NCBI GenBank assembly: GCA_945865175.1
Contig: CAMBDA010000024.1
Coordinates: forward strand, 1 to 48,755
Reading direction: 5' to 3'
Source of the DNA: an uncultured Prevotellaceae bacterium
GTDB taxonomy: Bacteria > Bacteroidota > Bacteroidia > Bacteroidales > Bacteroidaceae
Length of the DNA: 48,755 bases
Under the pieces are notes generated by a model. It did not search any database. It was not told the origin of the DNA and saw only the letters and a program-made list of their open reading frames with translations. Positions within the stretch are counted from its first letter, which is position 1; each line of letters opens with the position of its first letter. Below are positions 32,062 through 41,076 of the stretch, in pieces. The position numbers were made by a program, and so were the translations under genes.

Positions 32062-33483
32062 ATGGATATACAAGTAATAGCTATCAAAACCCTGCAGGTA
32101 CTCTGCTGCCTCAGCATTCTGGTTGTGCTCCACGAGGGCGGACATTTTGGATTCAGCAAACTGTTTAAGGTGCGTGTGGAGAAGTTCTACATGTTCTTCA
32201 ACTACAAGTTCCACCTTTTCAGCACGCGCGACAAATGGTTTACCCGCCTGTTCCCCTATTTCAAACGCAACGAAACCGAGTATGGCATCGGATGGATTCC
32301 TCTGGGAGGATATGTGAAGATTGCCGGCATGATTGACGAGAGCATGGACACGGAACAGATGGCCCAGCCGGCCAAGGCAGACGAGTTTCGGTCGCAGAAG
32401 GTGTGGAAGCGTATGCTCATCCTGGCCGGAGGCGTGCTCATGAACCTGCTTACGGCATGGGTAATCTACAGTGCGGTGCTTTTCACCTGGGGGCACGACT
32501 TCATCCCCATGCGTAGCCTGGAGAAGGGCTTTCAGTATAACGAATATGCCCATTCCCTGGGTTTTGAGGATGGTGACATACCAGTGGCAGCCGACGGCAA
32601 GCCCATTGTGGAGTATGCAGCGGCCAACATCCGCACCTTGTCCAATGCCGCCGTGGTGACCGTACTGCGACAGGCACAGGAGGTGGACATCACCATGCCG
32701 GAGGAGGGCCTCAACATGCTGGAGGTGCTGGAGATGCAGCCGGCCTTTATGGTGCCTTATATGCCAGCTGTGGTGGACTCTGTGCAGCCAGGGTCACCGG
32801 CCATGCAGGCCGGTATTGTCCGGGGCAGCAGAATCCTGGCGGTGAACGGTGTGGAGATTACCACCTGGGGCGACTATGACAGCCGTGTGGTCCTGCGCAG
32901 GCAGGATGTGCTGGAATCGCCTGACTGCACAGCTGCAGACAGCCTGCGGATGCGTCAGGCCGAGGTTGTGTTCCTCACCCCCGATGGTGTGTGCGACACT
33001 ACGGCTTTCGAGCTGGATGCCAACTATCTCATGGGTGTCACCCGCCAGCAGCCCCAGTACGAACTGGCCCATCAGTCCTATTCCTTCTTCGCCTCCATAC
33101 CCGCCGGTCTGCAGTATGGCTGGAGGGTGCTCTCGGGCTATGTCAACGACCTCAAGTACATACCCTCCAAGAAGGGTGCCCAGAGCGTGGGCTCGTTTGT
33201 CACCATCGGCAGCATTTTCCCTTCGGCATGGGATTGGCAGCAGTTCTGGATGCTTACGGCTTTCATCAGCATCATACTGGCCGTGATGAACATCCTGCCC
33301 ATTCCCGGACTGGATGGTGGCCAGCTGGTGATTCTGTGCTATGAGGCTGTCACGGGTCATGCTCCCAGCGACAATGTGATGCTGTGGCTGGAGCGTATCG
33401 GCATTGTGATGATTATGGGACTGATGCTCCTGGGCTTTGGCAACGATATCGTCCGCTTTGTACTGCCCGCCTTCAATCTGTAA
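32062..33483 (+). CDS. rseP: RseP-type site-2 protease (M50)
   Basis: 473 aa inner-membrane zinc protease that cuts within membrane helices and, in other bacteria, releases envelope-stress sigma factors. The zinc motif HEGGH is in the first helix (about 23-27). Two PDZ-like regions follow: GFEDGDIPVAADGKPIVEYA, and VQPGSPAMQAGIVRGSRILA. The third zinc ligand is in MNILPIPGLDGGQ near the C-terminus. It lies 48 bases after dxr, a common pairing. Confidence 0.95.
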   Translation: MDIQVIAIKTLQVLCCLSILVVLHEGGHFGFSKLFKVRVEKFYMFFNYKFHLFSTRDKWFTRLFPYFKRNETEYGIGWIPLGGYVKIAGMIDESMDTEQMAQPAKADEFRSQKVWKRMLILAGGVLMNLLTAWVIYSAVLFTWGHDFIPMRSLEKGFQYNEYAHSLGFEDGDIPVAADGKPIVEYAAANIRTLSNAAVVTVLRQAQEVDITMPEEGLNMLEVLEMQPAFMVPYMPAVVDSVQPGSPAMQAGIVRGSRILAVNGVEITTWGDYDSRVVLRRQDVLESPDCTAADSLRMRQAEVVFLTPDGVCDTTAFELDANYLMGVTRQQPQYELAHQSYSFFASIPAGLQYGWRVLSGYVNDLKYIPSKKGAQSVGSFVTIGSIFPSAWDWQQFWMLTAFISIILAVMNILPIPGLDGGQLVILCYEAVTGHAPSDNVMLWLERIGIVMIMGLMLLGFGNDIVRFVLPAFNL

Positions 33484-33507
33484 ATTCTCAATGTCAGCTT
33501 CAGCCTT

Positions 33508-33690
33508 ATGAGAACCGACATACCTTCCGACCCCCTGATACTCCTGAGCTTTGTCAACACCAAGCTGCGCGACCAGTATGCCTCGCTCGATGCCTTGTGT
33601 GACGACCTCCAGCTCAGCAGGCAGGACTTGCAGCGACGCCTCTCCGAGGTGGGCTTTGAATACGACCCGGGGCAGAACCGCTTCTGGTGA
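33508..33690 (+). CDS. DUF4250 small protein
   Basis: 60 aa: MRTDIPSDPLILLSFVNTKL at the start and GFEYDPGQNRFW at the end. The central YASLDALCDDLQLSRQDLQ looks like a small helix-turn-helix-type fold. This matches DUF4250, short conserved proteins of unknown function in Bacteroidetes and Firmicutes. It starts 24 bases after rseP and is probably co-transcribed. Confidence 0.8.
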   Translation: MRTDIPSDPLILLSFVNTKLRDQYASLDALCDDLQLSRQDLQRRLSEVGFEYDPGQNRFW

Positions 33691-33754
33691 CAGGCCACAG
33701 CGGTTCCCCCTGACCCTACTATTTGTACATGCTAATTTATAAAAACAGACCATT

Positions 33755-34087
33755 ATGAAACGTTCACTCATATTGTTTGCCTCTGTAATGCTGATGACGG
33801 CTTGTGGAGGCGATGACGCAGAGAAGCAGGGCGCATGCCTGCTCCAGCAGTCGCGTGCCGCACTGGCACAGAAAAACTATGCGGCCGCACGTGATTCCAT
33901 CCTGTCGCTACGTCGCAACTATCCCACAGCCATTGAGGCACGCAAGCAGGCACTCCTGCTGCTCGACAGCATAGAGATGCTGGCTGCCAAGGACAGCCTG
34001 GCTGTGGCCGACAGCGCCGACTGGGAGCGCCTCGACGTGAAGGCGAAGTTCTATGAACGCAAGCTCTTGGAGGACCAGAAGGAATGA
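33755..34087 (+). CDS. Small helical lipoprotein
   Basis: 110 aa. The signal peptide ends in a lipobox (SVMLMTACGG, lipid on the Cys at about residue 17). The mature part is charged and helical, with SRAALAQKNYAAARDSILSL and ARKQALLLLDSIEMLAAKD resembling a TPR-like or coiled-coil segment. No named family is recognised. Its stop overlaps the cca ATG by 4 bases. Function unknown. Confidence 0.75.
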   Translation: MKRSLILFASVMLMTACGGDDAEKQGACLLQQSRAALAQKNYAAARDSILSLRRNYPTAIEARKQALLLLDSIEMLAAKDSLAVADSADWERLDVKAKFYERKLLEDQKE

Positions 34088-35634
34088 GGCACATTTCCCG
34101 TTCAGAGATGGAGACGCTCCTTTCTGCGCCCATCTTTCGCCTGATTGGGGAAACAGCCGACGAACTCCATGCCGAATGCTATGTGGTGGGCGGCTATGTG
34201 CGCGACCTCTATCTGGAACGTCCCAGCAAGGACATCGACTGTCTGGTGGTGGGGTCGGGCATTCAGGTGGCTCAGGCCCTGAAACAGAAATTGGGACGCA
34301 AGGCTCACCTGAGCGTGTTCCAGAACTTCGGGACGGCCCAGGTGAAGTATCAGGGGCAGGAGGTGGAGTTTGTGGGCGCGCGTCGTGAGAGCTACAGCCA
34401 TGACAGCCGCAAACCCATCGTGGAGGACGGCACGCTGGAGGACGACCTCGATCGTCGCGACTTCACCATCAACGCGCTGGCCGTATGCCTCAATCATGAC
34501 CGTTTCGGAGAGCTGGTGGACCGCTTTGGCGGAATGCTCGACCTGGAGGATGGCATCATCGCCACTCCGCTCGACCCCGACATCACCTTCTCCGACGACC
34601 CGCTGCGCATGATGCGGTGCATCCGTTTTGCCACCCAGCTCAATTTTCGCATTGAGGATGAGACGCAGGAAGCCTTGGGGCGCAATGCGGAGCGCATACG
34701 CATCATCAGTCAGGAGCGCATCACCGACGAGCTGAACAAGATTATGCTTTCGCCGGCCCCCAGTATCGGCTTTATAGAACTGAGCAGGAGCGGACTTCTC
34801 CCCATCATCCTGCCCGAAGTGAGTGCACTGGAGGGTGTAGAGGTGAGAAACGGCCGTGCCCATAAGGACAATTTCTATCATACGCTGGAGGTGCTCGACA
34901 ATGTGGCGCGTGCCACTCAGGACCGTCTGCAGCCATCTTCTGATGAGGAGACGGAGGAGCAGGCCGGGGAGGCTTCGTTCGACACCACACTGTGGCTCCG
35001 CTGGGCCGCCCTTCTCCACGACATCGGCAAGCCTCGCAGCAAGCGTTGGGACCCTGTGCAGGGATGGACCTTCCACAACCACAACTTTATTGGGGAGAAG
35101 ATGGTGCCGGCCCTTTTCCGCCGTTTGCGCTTGCCCATTGATGAACGGATGAAATATGTGCAGAAGCTCGTGGGACTTCACATGCGCCCCATCATCATTG
35201 CCGATGAGGAGGTGACCGACAGTGCCGTGCGTCGTCTGCTGTTCGAGGCCGGAGCCGACATCGACGACCTGATGCTGCTGTGCGAAGGAGACATCACCAG
35301 CCGCAACCAGCAGCGTAAGGAACGCTTCCTGGAGAATTTCCGCATGGTGCGCCTGAAGCTGGCCGACCTCCAGTCGCGCGACTCCTATCGCACATGGACC
35401 AATCCGATAACCGGTGAGGAAATCATGGAGACCTTTGGCCTTCAGCCTTGTCGCGAGATAGGTGTGCTCAAACAGCAAATCAAGGATGCCATCTGGGACA
35501 GTGTCATTCCCGGCGACCATGATTCGGCACGCCAGTACATGCTCCAGTGTGCAGCCCGCATGGGACTCACACCCAAGTGTAACCCTACAATCAAGGAATC
35601 AGATGAAAATAACGGATTGGAAAACAGAAACTGA
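34084..35634 (+). CDS. cca: CCA tRNA nucleotidyltransferase with HD domain
   Basis: 516 aa. It adds or repairs the 3' CCA of tRNAs. The nucleotidyltransferase head has GGYVRD (36-41) and the metal-binding DID (50-52), then the conserved RRDFTINAL block. A helical neck is followed by an HD domain with LLHDIGKPRSKRWDP and HMRPI. The length and HD domain fit the Bacteroidetes Cca/poly(A) polymerase-like group. It overlaps the lipoprotein gene by 4 bases and the next gene by 32 bases. Confidence 0.94.
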   Translation: MRHISRSEMETLLSAPIFRLIGETADELHAECYVVGGYVRDLYLERPSKDIDCLVVGSGIQVAQALKQKLGRKAHLSVFQNFGTAQVKYQGQEVEFVGARRESYSHDSRKPIVEDGTLEDDLDRRDFTINALAVCLNHDRFGELVDRFGGMLDLEDGIIATPLDPDITFSDDPLRMMRCIRFATQLNFRIEDETQEALGRNAERIRIISQERITDELNKIMLSPAPSIGFIELSRSGLLPIILPEVSALEGVEVRNGRAHKDNFYHTLEVLDNVARATQDRLQPSSDEETEEQAGEASFDTTLWLRWAALLHDIGKPRSKRWDPVQGWTFHNHNFIGEKMVPALFRRLRLPIDERMKYVQKLVGLHMRPIIIADEEVTDSAVRRLLFEAGADIDDLMLLCEGDITSRNQQRKERFLENFRMVRLKLADLQSRDSYRTWTNPITGEEIMETFGLQPCREIGVLKQQIKDAIWDSVIPGDHDSARQYMLQCAARMGLTPKCNPTIKESDENNGLENRN

Positions 35635-36163
35635 GCACAGAGTGGCAAGGGCCACGGCTCTTTTCAAGGAAGGGCACAACTGTGCCCAGTCGGTGGCGAT
35701 GACATTTGCCGACCTCTATGGGATAGACAGTCAGCTGATGGCCCGCTTGTCGGCATCGTTCGGTGGAGGCATCGGCCGTATGCGTGAGACATGCGGTGCC
35801 GCATGTGGCATGTTCCTGCTGGCCGGCCTTGAGGTGGGCGATGCAGAGGACAGGCCGCAGAGTGCAGGGGAATGTGCGCCTTACCCGGATGCGTTGGTGA
35901 AGAAGAAAAACTACGAGGTGGTGCAGCAGCTGGCCCAATCGTTCCGGCAGCAGGCAGGTTCACTGCTGTGCAGGGAACTGCTGGGACTGGCTCATGCACG
36001 TCCGGATGGGTCGGTACCCCCTGTGCAGGTGGTGGCGACGCCTGAAGCACGCACGGAAGGCTACTACAAGCGTCGGCCCTGTGTAGAAATGGTGGCCATG
36101 GCGGTCCGCATTTATATGCAGTACCTGCAACAGAAGTACGACCCTGCTTCCCGGAACGTGTGA
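35603..36163 (+). CDS. C_GCAxxG_C_C family redox-type protein
   Basis: 186 aa from the ATG at 35603, inside the 3' end of cca. GHNCAQSV, GRMRETCGAACGMFLLAGL and later cysteines (GECAPYPD, LLCRELLG, RRPCVEM) follow the spacing that names the C_GCAxxG_C_C family, thought to bind a metal or redox cofactor. The exact function is unknown. The overlap with cca means co-transcription but not necessarily shared function. Confidence 0.85.
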   Translation: MKITDWKTETEHRVARATALFKEGHNCAQSVAMTFADLYGIDSQLMARLSASFGGGIGRMRETCGAACGMFLLAGLEVGDAEDRPQSAGECAPYPDALVKKKNYEVVQQLAQSFRQQAGSLLCRELLGLAHARPDGSVPPVQVVATPEARTEGYYKRRPCVEMVAMAVRIYMQYLQQKYDPASRNV

Positions 36164-36199
36164 CGGGACGGCTTCCCGAGGGGGCAAAAGTTTTTTCCC

Positions 36200-37261
36200 T
36201 TACTTTTTCGGTTCGTACCCCTTATACCATTCTGCAAATCTTCTCAGGCCCTCACGCAGAGGTGTGGAAGGCTTGAATCCGAAATCCTGCTCCAGTGGGG
36301 TGGTGTCGGCATATGTGATGGGCACGTCGCCGGGCTGCATGGGCACAAGCTCCTTGTGCGCCTCAAAGTCGTAGTCGGCCGGAAGCACACCAGCGCGTAC
36401 CAGTTCCTCCTGTAGGATTTGCACAAAGTTCAGCAGGTTTTCGGGCTGGTTGTTACCTATATTATATACAGCGTATGGCGCCTCTCCCAAGCCCTCCTCT
36501 GAAGGGATGGGTTCAGGCGCGTGCTGCATCACCCTGACTACACCTTCCACGATGTCATCCACATAGGTGAAGTCGCGCTTGCAGTTGCCATAGTTGAATA
36601 TCTTTATCGTTTCGCCATTCACCAGTTTGTTGGTGAAGCCGAAGTAGGCCATGTCGGGCCGACCGGCCGGACCGTACACCGTGAAGAAGCGGAGGCCGGT
36701 GCTGGGTATGTTGTAGAGCTTGCTGTAGGCATGGGCCATCAGTTCGTTGCTCTTCTTCGTGGCGGCATATAGGCTTACGGGGTTGTCCACCTTGTCGTCG
36801 GTGGAGTAGGGGATTTTCTTGTTGCTGCCGTAGACGGAGGAACTGCTGGCATACACCAGATGCTCCACCGCATGATGCCTGCAGGCCTCCAGGATGTTGT
36901 AGAACCCTATCAGATTGCTTTCTATGTAGCTGCCTGGGTTGGTGATGCTGTAGCGCACGCCTGCCTGGGCCGCCAGGTTCACTACCACCTGCGGGTGATA
37001 TTCTTCAAACAGTTTGTCTACCAAGGCTTTGTCTGCGATGTTACCCTTGATGAAGGTCCAGTCCTTGGATAGGGCTTCAATTTCTTTTAGCCTTTCGTGT
37101 TTGAGACTGACGTCGTAGTAGTCGGTAATGGAGTCGATGCCGATGACCCTGATGGTGTCAAAGTCAGCAAACAGCCGCTTCACCAGATTGCTGCCGATGA
37201 AGCCTGCAGCGCCTGTGACCAGAATGGTCTTTCCGCTCAGATTGATGTTATATTCCAGCAT
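36200..37261 (-). CDS. UDP-glucuronate 4-epimerase-like NAD-dependent epimerase
   Basis: 353 aa short-chain dehydrogenase/epimerase. The NAD motif GAAGFIGSNL is near residue 17. YDVSLKHERL is typical of the UDP-glucuronate epimerase group, YASSSSVYG carries the catalytic Ser, and YAATKKSNE the Tyr/Lys pair. It is 3 bases after a UDP-glucose dehydrogenase gene, which would make UDP-glucuronate, so conversion to UDP-galacturonate is the likely reaction. These sugars would feed surface polysaccharides. The exact substrate is inferred. Confidence 0.9.
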   Translation of the reverse strand: MLEYNINLSGKTILVTGAAGFIGSNLVKRLFADFDTIRVIGIDSITDYYDVSLKHERLKEIEALSKDWTFIKGNIADKALVDKLFEEYHPQVVVNLAAQAGVRYSITNPGSYIESNLIGFYNILEACRHHAVEHLVYASSSSVYGSNKKIPYSTDDKVDNPVSLYAATKKSNELMAHAYSKLYNIPSTGLRFFTVYGPAGRPDMAYFGFTNKLVNGETIKIFNYGNCKRDFTYVDDIVEGVVRVMQHAPEPIPSEEGLGEAPYAVYNIGNNQPENLLNFVQILQEELVRAGVLPADYDFEAHKELVPMQPGDVPITYADTTPLEQDFGFKPSTPLREGLRRFAEWYKGYEPKK

Positions 37262-37264
37262 GGC

Positions 37265-38683
37265 CTAGTCTCTCTTGAAAATGTCTCTTGTATATACTTT
37301 CTCCTTTACGTCGTCCAGGCAGGCATCGTAGCGGTTGGCGATGATGGCTTGCGACTGCTGCTTGAAGACATCCAGGTTGTTGACCACCTTGCTGCCAAAG
37401 AACGATTCGCCGTCGGCCAGTGTGGGTTCGTAGATGATGACTGTGGCGCCCTTGGCCTTGATGCGCTTCATGATGCCCTGGATGGCCGACTGGCGGAAGT
37501 TGTCCGAGTTTGACTTCATCGTCAGGCGGTATACGCCAATGACCACATCCCTCTCCTGCTCAGCATTCCAGTGGGCATTCTCGTTGTAGTAGCCGGCCTT
37601 GTTCAGCACCTGGTTGGCGATGAAATCCTTGCGTGTGCGGTTCGATTCCACGATGGCCGACATCATGTTTTGCGGCACATCGGCATAGTTGGCCAGTAGC
37701 TGTTTGGTGTCTTTGGGCAGGCAATAGCCGCCGTAGCCGAAGCTGGGATTGTTGTAGTGGGATCCGATGCGGGGGTCGAGGCCCACGCCGCTGATGATGG
37801 CTTCCGAGTCGAGGCCTTTTATTTCGGCATAGGTGTCCAGCTCGTTGAAGTAGCTCACGCGCAGTGCCAGATAGGTGTTGGCAAACAGTTTCACGGCTTC
37901 TGCCTCCTTCATGCCCATAAACAGGACCCTCTCCGTGCTTTCCTTCAGCGGGTACTGCCCTGCCGGGTTCAGTTGCTCGGCTATCTTGGAGCCTTCAATC
38001 AGCAGGGAGGCGAATATCTTGGCATATTCCTGTGCATTGGGGTTGCCGATGGCTTCGATGGCCGCATTCTCCTCGTCAAACTCCTGACCATGGATGAGTT
38101 TGGGGCAGCCCACGATGATACGGCTGGGATAGAGGTTGTCATAGAGTGCCTTGCTTTCGCGCAGGAACTCGGGCGAGAAGAGCAGGTTGAAATGCTTTCC
38201 CTTCAGTTCCGGCTTGAGCAGAAACTGCAGGGCATATTTCTTGTAAAGCGAGCGTGAGTAGCCCACGGGAATCGTGCTCTTGATCACCATCACGGCATCA
38301 GGGTTCACTTCCAGCACCAGGTTTATCACGTCCTCGATATGGTGGGTGTCGAAGAAGTTCTTCACGGGGTCGTAATTGGTGGGTGCTGCAATCACTACGA
38401 AATCCGCATCCCTGTAGGCCGCCTTCCCGTCGAGGGTGGCGCATAGCGAGCCTCCCTTGCCCGTGCCGGTCTCGCCCACGCAGGGCAGAATGGAGGGGTC
38501 TTTCAGGTATTTCTCGATATATTCGTCCTGAATGGGCGACACACGGTTGTTGATCTTCTCCACCTTTTCGGGAATCACATCCACGGCTGTCACCTGATGG
38601 TGCTGAGCCAGCAGCGTGGCGATGGACAGACCCACGTAGCCCGTTCCGGCCACTGCTATCTTCAGATTTTCAAAATCTCGCAT
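37265..38683 (-). CDS. UDP-glucose 6-dehydrogenase
   Basis: 472 aa from the ATG at 38683; further upstream codons fall before the promoter. It oxidises UDP-glucose to UDP-glucuronate with two NAD. GTGYVG is at 13-18, VIKSTIPVG at 133-141, and the catalytic Cys321 lies in [12 protein letters not shown]. Compared with E. coli Ugd (388 aa) it carries extra segments, including a Gly-rich stretch [13 protein letters not shown] at 69-81. It is in one operon with the epimerase. Confidence 0.93.
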   Translation of the reverse strand: MRDFENLKIAVAGTGYVGLSIATLLAQHHQVTAVDVIPEKVEKINNRVSPIQDEYIEKYLKDPSILPCVGETGTGKGGSLCATLDGKAAYRDADFVVIAAPTNYDPVKNFFDTHHIEDVINLVLEVNPDAVMVIKSTIPVGYSRSLYKKYALQFLLKPELKGKHFNLLFSPEFLRESKALYDNLYPSRIIVGCPKLIHGQEFDEENAAIEAIGNPNAQEYAKIFASLLIEGSKIAEQLNPAGQYPLKESTERVLFMGMKEAEAVKLFANTYLALRVSYFNELDTYAEIKGLDSEAIISGVGLDPRIGSHYNNPSFGYGGYCLPKDTKQLLANYADVPQNMMSAIVESNRTRKDFIANQVLNKAGYYNENAHWNAEQERDVVIGVYRLTMKSNSDNFRQSAIQGIMKRIKAKGATVIIYEPTLADGESFFGSKVVNNLDVFKQQSQAIIANRYDACLDDVKEKVYTRDIFKRD

Positions 38684-38750
38684 AATATTGTTTAGTGTTA
38701 TGGTTAGTCGTTTGTATTGCTCTTGGGTTAAGACATTCTTGTTGGTCGTG

Positions 38751-38758
38751 CAAAAATA
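38751..38758 (-). promoter_or_regulatory. -7 promoter element for the UDP-sugar operon
   Basis: TATTTTTG on the minus strand matches TAnnTTTG, 67 bases before the dehydrogenase ATG. Confidence 0.55.
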
Positions 38759-38831
38759 ATTAATTTTCTTAAAGTGACAAAATAAATGCAGGAAAAACAT
38801 GTACAGCCCTTCGTTCAATTGGTTTTTTTTG

Positions 38832-38839
38832 TAATTTTG
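38832..38839 (+). promoter_or_regulatory. -7 promoter element for the DUF4923 gene
   Basis: TAATTTTG matches TAnnTTTG, 33 bases before the ATG at 38873. It rules out an in-frame start at 38786, which lies upstream. Confidence 0.6.
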
Positions 38840-38872
38840 CACCGTCTAATTACAAAATTTATCAATTACGAT

Positions 38873-39538
38873 ATGAAGAAGTCTAAGATTTTGATGGCTT
38901 TCATTGCCGTTGTTTTGTTTATGGCTCCCCAGGAGTCAAGTGCACAGTCACTGCTTCAGAAACTGGGCGGTGCAGTCTCTTCGCTCACCTCGTCGGGCGG
39001 TTCGTCGTCCTCTACTTCAGGTAATCTGGTACAGACTGTGGCCAATCTTCTGGGTACGATTGCCCTCCAGTCCGATTCCCTGCAGGGCACCTGGGTGTAT
39101 AGCCAGCCCTGTGTGGCCTTCGAGAGCGAAAACGTGCTCACCAGTCTGGGCGGTGTGGCAGCCAGTGCCAAGGTGGAATCCACCCTCAAGAGCCTCCTCC
39201 AGAAGGCAGGCTTCACCGAGGGCAAAGTAATCCTCACCTTCAATGCCGACAGCACGGGTGTCATCACCTGCGGCAGCAGGAATGTGGATGTGCAGTGGAG
39301 CCTCTCGGGCACCGACCTCACCCTCACCTTCCCCACCACCCAGAAATCGGTAAAGATGAACGCCAAGGTGACGGGCGGCACACTGCAGGTGGCCATGAAC
39401 GCCGAGAAACTGCTCACGGTCGTCACCACTGTCACCGAAAAGACCAGTTCGCTGAGCACCACCATGAGCACCCTTAATTCACTGCTGAAAAACGTGAATG
39501 GGCTTTATCTGGGGCTCAAATACACACGAAAGGAATAG
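38873..39538 (+). CDS. DUF4923 exported protein
   Basis: 221 aa. A signal peptide (ILMAFIAVVLFMAPQESSAQ) is followed by a Ser/Gly-rich linker (SSLTSSGGSSSSTSG) and a domain with LQGTWVYSQPCVAFESENVL. The rest alternates beta-type segments (VILTFNADSTGVITCG, DLTLTFPTTQKSVKM) with a helical C-terminus. This matches DUF4923, lipocalin-like secreted proteins of Bacteroidales with no known function. It is transcribed alone, followed by a terminator-like hairpin. Confidence 0.8.
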   Translation: MKKSKILMAFIAVVLFMAPQESSAQSLLQKLGGAVSSLTSSGGSSSSTSGNLVQTVANLLGTIALQSDSLQGTWVYSQPCVAFESENVLTSLGGVAASAKVESTLKSLLQKAGFTEGKVILTFNADSTGVITCGSRNVDVQWSLSGTDLTLTFPTTQKSVKMNAKVTGGTLQVAMNAEKLLTVVTTVTEKTSSLSTTMSTLNSLLKNVNGLYLGLKYTRKE

Positions 39539-39575
39539 TTTTTTGCATGCTGCGTCGCTTTTTTGCGAACAAAAG

Positions 39576-39617
39576 TTACCGCACTACAGGATTTTTTGTA
39601 TCTTTGTAGCGCGGTAA
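39576..39617 (+). terminator. Terminator-like hairpin overlapping the trpB2 promoter
   Basis: TTACCGCACTACA (39576-39588) and TGTAGCGCGGTAA (39605-39617) form a 13-bp inverted repeat with one G-T pair, followed at once by TTTGTTTTTATT. As RNA from the DUF4923 side this is an intrinsic terminator. The -7 element of the next gene lies in its loop and right arm, so terminator and promoter, or an operator, share the same bases. Confidence 0.65.
39599..39606 (+). promoter_or_regulatory. -7 promoter element for the trpB2-type gene
   Basis: TATCTTTG matches TAnnTTTG, 34 bases before the ATG at 39641, and lies within the inverted repeat described above. Confidence 0.6.
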
Positions 39618-39640
39618 TTTGTTTTTATTGATAAAAAGTT

Positions 39641-41008
39641 ATGGAAAAGCATCAAAAAAGGTACTTTCTGACAGAGGAAGAGATTCCCACGCAGTGGTAC
39701 AACATTCAGGCGGACATGGTGAACAAACCCTTGCCCCCCATCAATCCGGCCACCAAGCAGCCCTTGAAGGTCGAAGACCTCTATCCCGTGTTTGCCGAGG
39801 AACTGTGCAGACAGGAGCTCGACCAGGAACATGCCTGGATTGACATCCCTGAGGAGGTGCGCGACATGTACAAGTACTATCGCAGCACGCCCCTTGTCCG
39901 TGCATACGGCCTGGAGAAGGCCCTTGGCACGCCTGCCCACATCTATTTCAAGAACGAAAGCGTGAGCCCCGTGGGCAGCCACAAGCTCAATTCGGCCTTG
40001 GCCCAGGCCTATTATTGCAAGCAGCAGGGCATCACCAATGTCACCACTGAGACGGGTGCTGGCCAGTGGGGTGCCGCACTTTCCTATGCCGCCAAGGCCT
40101 TCGGGCTGGAGGCAGCGGTCTATCAGGTGAAGATTTCCTACAACCAGAAGCCCTACCGCCGCTCCATCATGCAGACCTATGGGGCGCAGGTGACCGCCTC
40201 TCCCAGTATGTCCACCCGTGCGGGCAAGGACATCCTCACACGCGACCCCAACAACCAGGGTTCTCTGGGTACGGCTATCAGCGAGGCCATCGAGCTGGCG
40301 CTGAACACCCCCAACTGCCGCTACACCCTGGGCTCTGTGCTGAGCCATGTCACCCTCCATCAGACCATCATCGGCCTTGAAGCCGAGAAGCAGATGCAGA
40401 AGGCGGGCGAATATCCCGACATCGTGATCGGATGTTTTGGCGGTGGCAGCAACTTTGGCGGTATCTCCTTCCCCTTCATGCGCCACAATATCAAGGAGGG
40501 CCGCACCACCCGCTTCATTGCCGCCGAACCGGCCAGCTGCCCCAAGCTGACCCGTGGCGTGTTCCAGTATGATTTTGGCGATGTGGCTGGCTATACGCCT
40601 CTGCTCCCCATGTACACGCTCGGTCACAACTTCATGCCGGCCAATATCCATGCAGGAGGCCTCCGCTACCATGGTGCCGGTGTCATTGTCAGCCAGCTCC
40701 TCAAGGACGGAATGATGGAGGCTGTCGACATCCGCCAGTTGGAGTCGTTCGAGGCCGGTATGCTGTTCTCCCGTGCCGAGGGCATCATTCCGGCACCAGA
40801 AAGCTGCCATGCCATTGCAGCAGCCATCCAGGAGGCCAAGAAATGTATCGCCACGGGCGAGGAAAAGGTCATCCTCTTCAATCTCTCCGGCCACGGTCTC
40901 ATCGACATGGCAGCCTACGACCAGTACCTGAGCGGTAGCCTGCAGGACTATGTGGTTACCGATGAGGACGTCCAGCGCAACATCTCCCAGCTGGAGAAGG
41001 TGCTCTAG
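39641..41008 (+). CDS. TrpB2-type tryptophan synthase beta-like PLP enzyme
   Basis: 455 aa, longer than the TrpA-partnered TrpB1 (about 400 aa) and of the size of TrpB2. The PLP lysine is in GSHKLNSAL, the phosphate-binding loop is CFGGGSNFGG, and ETGAGQWG is conserved. EGIIPAPESCHA replaces the EGIIPALESAHA of TrpB1. There is no trpA or other trp gene nearby. TrpB2 enzymes make tryptophan from indole and serine, or from phosphoserine in some archaea, and may salvage indole, which is plentiful in the gut. The physiological role here is inferred. Confidence 0.92.
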   Translation: MEKHQKRYFLTEEEIPTQWYNIQADMVNKPLPPINPATKQPLKVEDLYPVFAEELCRQELDQEHAWIDIPEEVRDMYKYYRSTPLVRAYGLEKALGTPAHIYFKNESVSPVGSHKLNSALAQAYYCKQQGITNVTTETGAGQWGAALSYAAKAFGLEAAVYQVKISYNQKPYRRSIMQTYGAQVTASPSMSTRAGKDILTRDPNNQGSLGTAISEAIELALNTPNCRYTLGSVLSHVTLHQTIIGLEAEKQMQKAGEYPDIVIGCFGGGSNFGGISFPFMRHNIKEGRTTRFIAAEPASCPKLTRGVFQYDFGDVAGYTPLLPMYTLGHNFMPANIHAGGLRYHGAGVIVSQLLKDGMMEAVDIRQLESFEAGMLFSRAEGIIPAPESCHAIAAAIQEAKKCIATGEEKVILFNLSGHGLIDMAAYDQYLSGSLQDYVVTDEDVQRNISQLEKVL

Positions 41009-41023
41009 GGCATTCAGAATCAT

Positions 41024-41076
41024 AGGGCGGTGGCATCGATAGGAGGAGAAAAGCCCCCTGTCGTTGCCACCGCTCT
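41024..41076. terminator. Long imperfect hairpin after trpB2
   Basis: AGGGCGGTGGCATCGATAGG pairs with CCTGTCGTTGCCACCGCTCT through about 20 bp with a few mismatches or G-U pairs and a short A-rich loop. It begins 15 bases after the trpB2 stop. No T tract follows on either strand, so it could be an atypical terminator, an mRNA-stabilising stem, or part of a small RNA on the minus strand. Confidence 0.5.

Noticed and set aside
30136..32553. Long open frame antisense to rimM-dxr-rseP (about 805 codons)
   Set aside because: It spans three recognised plus-strand genes with intact motifs, is rich in His and Gln as antisense translations of GC-rich genes are, and has no matching promoter.
37265..38683. 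Reading GETGTGKGG in Ugd as a real ATP-binding P-loop
   Set aside because: The motif lacks Ser/Thr after Lys and lies within a Rossmann-type enzyme that needs no ATP; kept only as an insertion to check.
39584..41023. Open frame antisense to trpB2 (about 479 codons)
   Set aside because: Shadow of the PLP enzyme; the frame has no recognisable motif.
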